From contig OY756972.1 of NCBI GenBank assembly GCA_963580455.1, forward strand, positions 19,111,001 through 19,175,000: DNA of 64,000 nt. The letters are read 5' to 3'. The stretch comes from Euonymus europaeus. Lineage: Eukaryota > Streptophyta > Magnoliopsida > Celastrales > Celastraceae. Under the pieces are notes generated by a model. That model was not told where the DNA came from, ran no database searches, and saw only the letters and a list, made by a program, of their open reading frames with translations. The position numbers and the translations under genes are program-made. Positions 12,831-21,908 of the stretch are shown one piece after another (position 1 is the stretch's first letter; the number at the start of each line of letters is the position of its first letter).

Positions 12831-13031
12831 TTAACGGTTGACCCATTGGAAGCTCTTTCTTGCTTTTGCTTTCCAGGTTTCTTCCTTTCCCCAACAAGTG
12901 AATCTCTCTTCAAAAAACCAGCTGCAAGAGAGGACTCTTACATAATTAGTATGTGCAGATTGGAGTGAGAGTGAAAGACTTGGTTACTTCTGGGAAAATA
13001 ACTAAACAACAAACTGAAAGAAGAGTCTACA

Positions 13032-13406
13032 TCTTATAATCTCAAAGTGAGCTTGGAATTACAGAGAATAAGTCAAGGGAGAAGATGAAGTTGTATTCAT
13101 TCCAGTAACTTAGAAAACAAAACAACGGCTATAAGCCTATAAAAAAGAGAAAGAAAGAACCAAGACCGTTGCTGATATGACAGCAATCAATCTGGTTTTG
13201 AAAACACTTAAAGATACAAAATGGTCCAAGATCAAACAAGCCCAATAAGCAAAAGAAGCCCAAGAATAAACTAATTATAATAGCCCAAATAATATTAAAT
13301 CAACAGCAGCCCATCCCGTATATCATTGTCTTCAAGGTGGAGAACATGAACTAGGGCATAAACGCAGCAGAACCAGAACAGCAGAACCAGAGCTACCATT
13401 CTGTCA
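13032..13406 (-). repeat. 3' LTR of the Copia element (375 bp)
   Basis: Read on the minus strand it starts TGACAG and ends ATTATAAGA. It matches 18,019-18,411. The gag-pol stop codon TGA is formed by the first bases of this LTR (13,406-13,404), and a G-rich polypurine tract lies immediately before it (13,407-13,417). Confidence 0.93.
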
Positions 13407-16400
13407 TCCCCCCTCAAGATGGACATGGTGGTCAATCATGTTCAGCTTGTCTATGAGAAATTTGAGGCGATGAGCAGATAAGGCCTTTGTGAGCAAATCA
13501 GCGGGTTGTTCATCCGATTTAAGATAAGTAGTCTGAATCAAATTCTGTTGTATCTTCTCTCTTATGAAGTGTAAATCAAGCTGTATGTGTTTTGTCCGTT
13601 CATGATATACTGGATTATTTGCTATCTGTATTGCGGCTTGGTTATCACAGTGTAGAATCATAGGATAGTTGATAGAGAACTTCAATTCTGTGAGGAGATG
13701 TGAGATCCACGTGAGTTCACTTGCTGTGCTAGCACATGCTCTGTACTCAGCTTCAGCTGAGGACCTTGACACTGTGACTTGCTTCTTGGATTTCCAAGAG
13801 ACTAGAGAATCTCCCAATTTAACACAATATCCTGTGACTGAACGTCTGGTGTCAACACAGGAAGCCCAATCCGCATCCGAGAAGGCTTGTATATGCAATT
13901 TGTTAGTAGCACAAGTAGGATAGAATAAACCTTGATTGACTGTGCCCTTTAGATATCTGACAATCCTGTTTGCAGCATTTAGATGCATATGTGTAGGATT
14001 TTTCATGAATTGGCTTAAATGATTCACTGCATATGATATGTCTGGTCTAGTTAAGGTTAAGTACATTAATCTTCCTACAAGACGTCTATACTGAAGTGGG
14101 TCTGAGAGAGGTGTTCCTATATTCATTGACAATTTTGTGTTTGTGTCTGTTGGAGTAGTACTTATTTTAGCTTGAAGATTACCTGTATCTTTAATAAGAT
14201 CCACTGTATATTTCTTTTGACAAAGAGTCAATCCTAAATGATTCTTAGATATTTCTAAACCTAGAAAAAATTTTAAGTTACCCAAATCTTTAATTTTAAA
14301 ACAGCTAGCTATATAACCTTTGATATGCTGAATTAAATGTAAATCATTTCCCCCTAGGGCCATGTCATCCACATAGAGTAAAAGCAGAACAATACTTGTT
14401 TCCTTTCTGTAAAAAAATAGTGAGTAATCAGCCCTACTTTGAGTGAAACCATATTTTAATAAAGCTTTCTTACATTTCTCATTCCATTGTCTAGAGGCTT
14501 GTTTAAGTCCATATAGAGATTTGTTGAGCCTACAAACTAGATTAGAATTTTGAGAATTGTAACCTGGAGGTAATTTCATATACACTTCTTCATCTAGGTC
14601 TCCATTTAAAAAAGCATTATGGACATCTAAGTGATGTATATGCCATTTATTTATGCTTGCTAAAGCTAGAAAGATTCTAATTGTTGTTATCTTTACAACT
14701 GGAGCAAATGTCTCCTTATAATCAAAGCCTTCACTTTGATTGAAGCCTTGAGCCACCAATCTAGCTTTAAATCTCTCTAGAGTCCCATCTGCATTATATT
14801 TGACTTTAAAAATCCATTTACAACCTATGGCCTTTCTATCTTCAGGTAATTTAGTTAATGTCCAAGTATTATTTGCCTCTAAAGCCTGAATTTCTAAATT
14901 CATTGCATCACACCAGTTCTTATCTTTTATAGCTTCATAATAATGTTTAGGCTCCTTATAAACAGCTATAGCAGAAAGAAAATGTGCATGAGAGTTATGA
15001 CAGGGTGTAGTGCATGAGTGAGTATAAAATGCATTCACATCACAATCATAATCTTGTAAATAAGAAGGTCTTTTCCTTTGTCTATGTGTTGTATGACCAT
15101 GTGTATTAACAAGATTACTTGGTGTGAGTATGAGTGATTGTTGTGGTGCTGTTTGTGAAGTGGATTCTGTGGTGGTGTTCTGAATTAAACTTTTGCGAAA
15201 TGGAAATGTATCTTCATGAAAAGATACATCCCTGGAGATGAAAACTTCATGACTTTCTAGGTCAAGAAGCTTGTAGCCTTTGGTTCCCAAAGGATAACCT
15301 AGGAAGACACATGGTCTAGCTCTAGGTTGAAACTTAGAAGTCTGTTTACTATTAATCTTAGCAAAACATAAACATCCAAAAACTCTGAATTCCTTGTAAT
15401 TAACTTCTTTGTTATATAAAATCTGGTAAGGTGACTTGTGGTCTAACACTCTGCTAGGTAACCTATTAATAAGAAACACTGCTGTTTGAACACAAAAAGA
15501 CCATAAATTTTCAGAAAAACCACTGTGTACCTTGAGAGTTCTAGCTATGTTAAGAATGTGTTGGTGTTTCCTCTCCACAACACCATTTTGTTGTGGAGTG
15601 TAAACACATGAAGTTTGATGTTGAATACCATGGGCAATATAGAAATCATGCATATTGAACTCAAGTCCATTATCTGACCTAATAGTTTGCACTGATTTGT
15701 TAAAATATGTTTTTGCGTAATTAACAAAAGCTTGTATATATGTTCTGGTTTGATGTTTAGAGGTCATTAAATAGACCCAAGTCATTCTAGAGTAATCATC
15801 CACTACTGTGAGAAAGTATTTAAAACCATCTAGAGAAGTGATAGAATTTGGCCCCCAAATATCCATGTGCACAAGTTGAAAACAGTCACTAGACATAGAT
15901 GTACTAACTCCAAATGGCTTTCTTTTCATTTTCCCAAGAGTACATTCTTTACAAACAAAAGTAGAAATATCAGGAACATTACAGATTAATTTAGACACAT
16001 TATTCGATGGGTGGCCAAGTCTCCTATGCCACATTTCAGAAGAAGCCATAGAGTTGACAAAACTAGAATGCTGTAGAGGAACTTTAAGTTCTGGACTCAG
16101 TAAGTAGAGGTCTTTATTCATCGTTCCCAGGCCAATCCTCCTCATAGTGCCTACTTCCTGCATTTGACATGTGTTTTTGGTGAAAATGAGGTTTAAATTA
16201 TTGTCTCTAGTGAGGCAACTTACTGATATTAGATTAAATGTGAAAGTTGGGACACATAAAACATCCCTAAGAGTGATATGTTTGTTTATTTTGACAGTTC
16301 CTACGTGAGAAATGTCATGTTTAGTGCCATTAGGTAAATGAACATATGAATTATGCACATGATGACATGAAGTAAATAAAGATGAATCACATATAACATG

Positions 16401-17831
16401 ATCACTTGCACCACTATCTATCAACCATTTATTTAAAAATTTTGAGTTTGAAGTGATAGGAGTACCTGCCACAGAAGCCATGGTTGCAGTGTGGGTCTGT
16501 TTTTGTGTATGATCCTCATTGTTTGAATTTTTGCTTTTGAGGAAAGCCAATATTTGATTGCATTGCTCATTGGTCAGGTCTAATCCCAGCTTTGAATCTG
16601 CTTCAGATTGAACTTGATTAGCTTGATGAGATTTGCCAGTGTTAGACTGCTGATTGTTTGACCTAGGCTTCTTGTTAGAATTTGGGGGATACCCATGAAG
16701 CTTGAAGCACTTGTCAATTGTATGATTTGTCAGTTTGCAGTATTTGCAAAATAATTCCTTGTTGTTTGTTTTGCTGCCTTGGTCATTCTCTCGTCTGTCT
16801 TGATTTCCTTTGTTGTTGTAAGGTTTGAATCCAGTGTTGTTAGCTCCAGATTGGAACTTCTTCACAGCCATGGCCATCGCTTCTTGAACATTAGAATGTG
16901 ATTTGTCGTGCATATTCTGCTTCCTTTCTTCTTGAGTGACCATGCTGAAAGCCTTTTCTAGATCTGGAAAAGGTTCTAGAGTCAGTATTTGACTGCTGAT
17001 TGTGTTGAAGTTCTCATTCAAACCCATTAGGAAATCCATGACTTTTTCCTCCTCTCTGTTCAAGAACAAAGGTTTGAGGACATCACAATGACAATTACCA
17101 CACTTGCACCCAGAAATAGGCTTACACTCATGAAGCTCTTCCCAAAGAGATTTCATTTTAGAGAAAAAATCTGTCACTGACAAGTCTTGTTGTTTCATGG
17201 TTGCAATTTGCCTTTTGAGCTCAAAAACCCTTGTAGCATTAGCAGCAGAGTATCTGCGTTTCAAATCCATCCACACTTCCCTTGCTGTCTTGGAACTTGA
17301 AATACTTTGTAGAATGCTTGGAGACACAGTATTATTGATCCAGAGCTTGATTAAGCCATTAGATTGTTTCCAGAGTTGGTAGTTGGGATCTACCACATCT
17401 GGAATGGGAAGAGTGCCGTCCACAAATCCAGATTTGTTCCTTATGTCTAGAGCATTGAGAAATTGAGTGCTCCAGACATGATAATTGCTACCAGTCAACT
17501 CCATTGAAATCAATTTTGTGATAGAAAAATCTGTAGGAAGAAGGCTGTATGGATTTTGAAATGGATTCACATGCTGAGTAGTCAAAGGAGTTGAATGAAG
17601 CATATGATGTAAGTTAGGATATGCTGAAGTAAATGGTGAAGGGGTAGATAATATAGGAGGTAAAGTTGAGATAGATGGTTGGGTATAAGTGGGGAAAGAT
17701 GGAGTTGAAAATCGAGATGGAATATTCAATGGTGGTAAAGTAGATGCACTTGTCAGTTGTGATATATTATTGATATTAATTCTTGATGTTTCACCTGCAG
17801 GGGTGACATTTGAAGTTGAGATGCCTCCATT
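13404..17831 (-). CDS. Copia gag-pol polyprotein
   Basis: The frame is open without a stop from 17,831 to the TGA at 13,404, about 1,475 codons. Numbering from a TTG at 17,729, the order is: gag domain with SNYHVWSTQ (~80-290), CCHC zinc knuckle CKYC...H...C (328-342), protease DSGASDH (438-444), zinc-binding and catalytic integrase with D623, D686 and E719, then RVT_2 reverse transcriptase with YVDD, and RNase H with DADWAS and SSAEAEYRA. All catalytic motifs are present and order is Copia (integrase before RT). The normal start ATG lies in another frame just after the primer site (18,019), so a single-base shift at about 17,800-17,834 seems to separate the first residues from the rest. The element may therefore be weakly or not translated. 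Confidence 0.93.
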   Translation of the reverse strand, partial: NGGISTSNVTPAGETSRININNISQLTSASTLPPLNIPSRFSTPSFPTYTQPSISTLPPILSTPSPFTSAYPNLHHMLHSTPLTTQHVNPFQNPYSLLPTDFSITKLISMELTGSNYHVWSTQFLNALDIRNKSGFVDGTLPIPDVVDPNYQLWKQSNGLIKLWINNTVSPSILQSISSSKTAREVWMDLKRRYSAANATRVFELKRQIATMKQQDLSVTDFFSKMKSLWEELHECKPISGCKCGNCHCDVLKPLFLNREEEKVMDFLMGLNENFNTISSQILTLEPFPDLEKAFSMVTQEERKQNMHDKSHSNVQEAMAMAVKKFQSGANNTGFKPYNNKGNQDRRENDQGSKTNNKELFCKYCKLTNHTIDKCFKLHGYPPNSNKKPRSNNQQSNTGKSHQANQVQSEADSKLGLDLTNEQCNQILAFLKSKNSNNEDHTQKQTHTATMASVAGTPITSNSKFLNKWLIDSGASDHVICDSSLFTSCHHVHNSYVHLPNGTKHDISHVGTVKINKHITLRDVLCVPTFTFNLISVSCLTRDNNLNLIFTKNTCQMQEVGTMRRIGLGTMNKDLYLLSPELKVPLQHSSFVNSMASSEMWHRRLGHPSNNVSKLICNVPDISTFVCKECTLGKMKRKPFGVSTSMSSDCFQLVHMDIWGPNSITSLDGFKYFLTVVDDYSRMTWVYLMTSKHQTRTYIQAFVNYAKTYFNKSVQTIRSDNGLEFNMHDFYIAHGIQHQTSCVYTPQQNGVVERKHQHILNIARTLKVHSGFSENLWSFCVQTAVFLINRLPSRVLDHKSPYQILYNKEVNYKEFRVFGCLCFAKINSKQTSKFQPRARPCVFLGYPLGTKGYKLLDLESHEVFISRDVSFHEDTFPFRKSLIQNTTTESTSQTAPQQSLILTPSNLVNTHGHTTHRQRKRPSYLQDYDCDVNAFYTHSCTTPCHNSHAHFLSAIAVYKEPKHYYEAIKDKNWCDAMNLEIQALEANNTWTLTKLPEDRKAIGCKWIFKVKYNADGTLERFKARLVAQGFNQSEGFDYKETFAPVVKITTIRIFLALASINKWHIHHLDVHNAFLNGDLDEEVYMKLPPGYNSQNSNLVCRLNKSLYGLKQASRQWNEKCKKALLKYGFTQSRADYSLFFYRKETSIVLLLLYVDDMALGGNDLHLIQHIKGYIASCFKIKDLGNLKFFLGLEISKNHLGLTLCQKKYTVDLIKDTGNLQAKISTTPTDTNTKLSMNIGTPLSDPLQYRRLVGRLMYLTLTRPDISYAVNHLSQFMKNPTHMHLNAANRIVRYLKGTVNQGLFYPTCATNKLHIQAFSDADWASCVDTRRSVTGYCVKLGDSLVSWKSKKQVTVSRSSAEAEYRACASTASELTWISHLLTELKFSINYPMILHCDNQAAIQIANNPVYHERTKHIQLDLHFIREKIQQNLIQTTYLKSDEQPADLLTKALSAHRLKFLIDKLNMIDHHVHLEGG

Positions 17832-18019
17832 TCATTTGTGAGCTGAGTAGTTGCAGTAACTGCACTTGAATTGAAAAGAGCTGCTGAGGCAGCCATGTTG
17901 GAAGCAAGATGTTGAGCACTTCTCAAGAGCTCAGCTACTTCAGTGACATCACTAGAAGTCATTGGTTCAGTCATATTGACTGCTTGTGAAGATGAAGAAT
18001 CGAAGGGCTCCGATACCAT
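17753..18019 (-). pseudogene. N-terminal part of Copia gag, out of frame with the rest
   Basis: An ATG lies at the PBS/LTR junction (18,019) and opens MVSEPFDSSSSQ, a typical Ser-rich Copia gag start. The frame closes at 17,753. The long gag-pol frame is open only from 17,831, just after a TGA at 17,834-17,832, so the two overlap by about 80 bases. A one-base indel in this overlap is the simplest explanation. Programmed frameshifting here is not typical of Copia. Confidence 0.6.
18005..18018 (-). other. Copia primer-binding site (initiator tRNA-Met type)
   Basis: On the minus strand the bases after the LTR read TGGTATCGGAGCCC, one mismatch from the classic Copia site TGGTATCAGAGC. Confidence 0.85.
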
Positions 18020-18411
18020 CTTATAATCTCAAAGTGAACTTGGAATTACAGAGAATAAGTCAAGGGAGAAGATGAAGTTGTATTCATTCCAGTAACTTAG
18101 AAAACAAAACAACAGCTATAAGCCTATAAAAAAGAGAAAGAAAGAACCAAGACCGTTGCTGATATGACAGCAATCAATCTGGTTTTGAAAACACTTAAAG
18201 ATACAAAATGGTCCAAGATCAAACAAGCCCAATAAGCAAAAGAAGCCCAAGAATAAACTAATTATAATAGCCCAAATAATATTAAATCAACAGCAGCCCA
18301 TCCCGTATATCATTGTCTTCAAGGTGGAGAACATGAACTAGGGCATAGACGCAGCAGAACCAGAACAGCAGAACCAGAGCTAACAGCAGAACCAGAGCTA
18401 CCATTCTGTCA
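18019..18411 (-). repeat. 5' LTR of the Copia element (393 bp)
   Basis: It is the same repeat as the 3' LTR, with an extra 18-bp tandem copy of an AGAGCTAACAGCAGAACC-like unit near its outer end. The primer-binding site adjoins its inner end. Confidence 0.93.
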
Positions 18412-18955
18412 CTACATGCGTTATTCTCAACCAAAGAACAAGAAAGAACCAACCCGCCCGCCGCGCCCCCTCCCAAAAGAAAAAAAAAAAAAAACTCACA
18501 TGCACAAAACCACGTGAATTCAAGGACAATCCAAGCAAAAGAAGTTTATCAAAGCCATACCACTTTTGAGGGGAGGACGCAAATCTGGTTCCCACGCCAG
18601 TTTTTGATGTCAGTCCCACTGGTGACCAGAAGAACAATAGTTTCTAATAGACCAACAGAGAGGTCTTTGAAATATTATATGGCAATAATAGGGGCAAAAA
18701 TTCTAGTATCCTAACCAACGGTTTTACATACATTCCCACGATAACCTTGAATGCTAAAACCCTGACAGGACAATGATCTGAACTGTTAAATATGGCTCAT
18801 ATGTTAAGGGGCTAGTTGATGGTGGAGGAATATAAAAAAAAAACATATGTAAGTATGTAACCCTACTTTCATGATTAGAAGAATTCTTGAGCCCTTGATT
18901 GTTATTGTTTTCGTCTCTAATATGCACAACATGAACTTTAAACAAAGGTAAACAC

Positions 18956-19029
18956 TACCAATACTAAGTAATTAATTACAGAGAATAGGAGGTACCAATA
19001 CTAAGTAATTAATTACAGAGAATAGGAGG
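18956..19029. repeat. Perfect 37-bp tandem duplication
   Basis: The unit beginning TACCAATACTAAG and ending AATAGGAGG occurs twice head to tail (18,956-18,992 and 18,993-19,029) with no difference. A looser duplication of about 65 bp around a TTCTCACC...GGGGGTTGAGATTT core follows at 19,060-19,215. Both are in an intron of the S9 pseudogene. Confidence 0.85.
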
Positions 19030-19787
19030 CAGTCTGGTTGGTCATGTTACCTGGCTTAGGACCTTGACGTCCAACGTTCTATTCTCACCTAAGGGGGTTG
19101 AGATTTGGGTAATTTTCATCTGTTGTGGTGACGTGCATGGCTTAAGGTTTAAGGTTTTATTCTCACCCAGGGGGTTGAGATTTGTGAAGTTTACATCCGT
19201 TGTGCTGACTTTCATGCCCCTCGTGCATGGCTTAGCGTATATGTGGGCAGTGGACCTTTCAAAAAATTACTATAAAAGACTACATATAATATATTTTCAG
19301 ATAAAAGGCTTGTGCGCTCTTGCCATTAAAAAAAAGGGCAGACAGGTAACTAATAGGAACTTGAAAAGTACAAAAGTGCAGCTGCATGTAAAGTATCAAA
19401 GAAAGAACAATAACAATTTTAACTGATCAATTAGTTAAAAAAAATCTTCCATAACTTTGATCAATATTCTAAACATTCAGGATAAAATAAGCATAGAGAT
19501 AATAAAGATTTATGCAGTTGAAAGCACTTAAGCTCACCTGAGACACCACCTCCTTTCACTGTGCATTTTACATCCCAAATGCCCGAGGTCTTTGTCTCAG
19601 AAGAAGGCCGAAGAAGAGAAGCACGATGATCAAGCATCGGGAAATAGGTATCAAATTCTTTATCATTAACCACAAACTTGCCATCGCCGCCAGGTTGAAC
19701 TCAAGCACGAGCTATACTGCATTTTCTTCTTCCAGTTCGATAAGCTTCCCTTGTCATCTACTTGCCTCACCCTTGCTTTGGGCACTT

Positions 19788-20751
19788 TGTTGGTTTTTAA
19801 TTTAAGATAAAAACTAATTGATTGACAATTGTGAGATATATTTAAGCAATTAATTCTTATTGCTTAGTGGGCTTTATGTAAAGAGGTGCATGTGTTTATG
19901 TTAATTAGAATGTCTTATACAATTGTGATAGGTATTCTATTCTAATATGACTATCCACAAGAGCATTAAATGGAGGGCTGATGTTAATAGAGTTTTAGTT
20001 GGAATAAAACACATATTGGGTTGGTTTGTATCTTGATGATGTCGTGTATGTGATAAGTCATATCATATAAGGAATGGTCTCATCTTTAGAGATAAGTCTT
20101 ATCTCTAAAGAACTTTTGACTTATCTCTAAAGGACTTTTGGTTTGATTCAAACTACTTGTTTGGAGTTATATTCTTATCAGGAGAGAAGCAAGGACCAAT
20201 CAAGTCTATCATATGGAACCACTCAAGTCTATCACGTGGGAGCATTCTATAAGAAGGAAAGAGTTCAATAAAGAAAGGTGACGAAAGTGTGAGGCAAAGA
20301 ATTGGGTTTTACAATCAAGTGCTTTCGTAGTGTGATAATCTCTTTTGTAATCTTTTCATGAGTGAACAGTGAGAAGAGATTGTAGTGAGGTTTATATGTG
20401 TGAGTGATTATTCATATTGGAGGGTGTGTGATCTTAGTGCGAAGGAGTGATTTCAGGTTTGTAAAATCTTTTGGGTGATCCAAAAGTAGGCTCCAACTAG
20501 TAAGGGGGAGAGAGGTTGAAGCAATACACTGAATGAGAGAGATGAGCGATGTCTTTAGTTCTAAGATAGGGTTGTAACTCCTGATTCGTTTTAGTGGATT
20601 GTTTCTCAAGGTTAGTCGCTCATAGACTCGAGATTTTTCCCAGGTTGGGTTTTCCTCGTAAAATTCTTGGTGTTTGATTTTCGTTTATTTTTCCGCAATT
20701 TTAATTTCCATATTTGTTGGCTAACGATCTTGGTGAGAAACCGAACTCTCA
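19788..20751 (+). mobile_element. Copia solo LTR (964 bp) inside the S9 pseudogene
   Basis: The segment starts TGTTGG and ends CTCTCA. A perfect 5-bp duplication CACTT flanks it (19,783-19,787 and 20,752-20,756). The interior near 20,640-20,690 has the TTTTCCTCGTAAAATTCTTG-type region typical of Copia LTR ends. No internal element sequence or second LTR is present, so it is a solo LTR left by recombination between two LTRs. It interrupts the S9-like sequence: homologous CATCTACTTG..TCACCCTTGC words lie on both sides. Confidence 0.88.
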
Positions 20752-20816
20752 CACTTGCATCTACTTGTTTCACCCTTGCATCTTCTTCCAGTTCCATAAG
20801 CCCTTCCCGTGTCATG

Positions 20817-21908
20817 AGTAAATATTACATTTGGCCCCTCAAAGATGGGGCTAGAAGATTCGTGAATGTATAAATAAATTATAAATTTGTGGAAAGTTTA
20901 ATTTTTATTAGAAATTTATTATTTTGCTAAGAGTTTTTGTTGTAAATAGTTTTTTTTTTAAAAAAGAAAAAAAGTTTTTGACCTTATTGTATTAAGTTCT
21001 CTATATGAAAAATAAATAGTTAAGACGTACAGTCACTCGCGTCATCATAAAGATGAATTATAATTTAAAAAAAAGGACAAACATGACCGTCACCATCAAT
21101 GATCGAAGATCCATGACAGATGAAGAAAATTTAGATTCGGAAGAGAAAAACTTGCGAAATCATTTATCCGCCTCCTCCTATCCAAAGTTTTTGGGAACCC
21201 TATATATATCTATATAAACCCTACGAACCGTCTCTCCCAATTCTCGCGAACCCTCCTCCTCCGAAGCTTAATCTTAAACACAACAAGATTTAATCCAGTC
21301 CTTCACTTTCACTTTGGGAAGGATTATTGTCGATGTAATAATGTGGAGGCAATAACAACCGAAAATTTTCATAACCACCTGTTCAAATGCTGTAAATTTA
21401 AGGGTTTAGACCAAAATCACAATGGTGAAAGTGGAGATATACATAACAAACCAGGAGAGTCGCAATAGGGACTATGCAATCTTTCAATCACCGTATAAAT
21501 ATATATTGCTAACTCAAAGAAGCCACCACCAGAGTTCAAGAGATTTGCAGCAGCAGCAGTATCTGTGTGCTAAGAGATACCCGTAAATCTAAAACTACAT
21601 TCAAGCCTACTCTGACGAATAAAATTACAAAAAAGAAGTATAAATACACTATTCGTAAAAGAATTGGAAGCCGGGCAACAACTGTCATCATCCCAAATCC
21701 AGGTCTGGGTAAAAACTATCATTCCATACAAGCAGCCGCCACTGAATCACCGGAGTAGAAGTCATAGAGGCAACATATTTGACCGGTCTCGTATTGGTGG
21801 TCAATTCTGCCTCAATCTCAATTCTCAATCACCTCTCCATTTCTTTTTTGGAGTATTGGATTAGATTCTCTACTGTTTTCTAGCCAAGAACACCCTCTTA
21901 ATTAATTC
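20817..21908. other. Intergenic DNA between the S9 pseudogene and the galactosyltransferase gene
   Basis: AT-rich to about 21,180. Then a promoter-like TATATAAACCC box at about 21,210 precedes a CT-rich leader-like stretch, but no convincing ORF follows on the plus strand. A short frame from 21,423 (MVKVEIYITNQ) stops early and is not recognised. This may be a gene remnant; I assign no function. Confidence 0.3.

Larger units (their letters stand above)
13032..18411 (-). mobile_element. Full-length Ty1-copia retrotransposon, recent insertion
   Basis: The element is 5,380 bp, on the minus strand, flanked by a perfect 5-bp target-site duplication CTACA (13,027-13,031 and 18,412-18,416). LTRs are 375 and 393 bp and differ by three substitutions and one 18-bp tandem duplication in the right copy. 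This is below 1 % substitution, so insertion is recent. It carries a tRNA-Met-type primer site, one long gag-pol frame and a polypurine tract. It lies in the last intron of the S9 pseudogene in the same orientation. Confidence 0.95.
12831..20815 (-). pseudogene. Mitochondrial ribosomal protein S9 (uS9m) pseudogene split by two LTR elements
   Basis: On the minus strand four uS9 pieces are recognisable. (1) 20,815-20,757: a GRAYGTGRR-like fragment. (2) 19,782-19,538: ARVRQVDDKG, TGRRKCSIARA, then VNDKEFDTYFPMLDHRA through CTVKGGGVSG, ending at a GT donor. (3) About 18,615-18,561: EPDLRPPLKS, ending at a GT donor. (4) 12,921-12,831: AGFLKRDSLVGERKKPGK plus ARKSFQWVNR and stop. Pieces 3 and 4 splice perfectly (AAA AGT G / CT GGT). 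Damage: a one-base deletion before TGRRK, CGA to TGA after SIARA, a one-base shift in piece 3, one in the last exon, and a missing N-terminal half. uS9m sits in the mitochondrial small ribosomal subunit, where its basic C-terminal tail reaches the P site. A working copy must exist elsewhere (inference). Confidence 0.85.
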
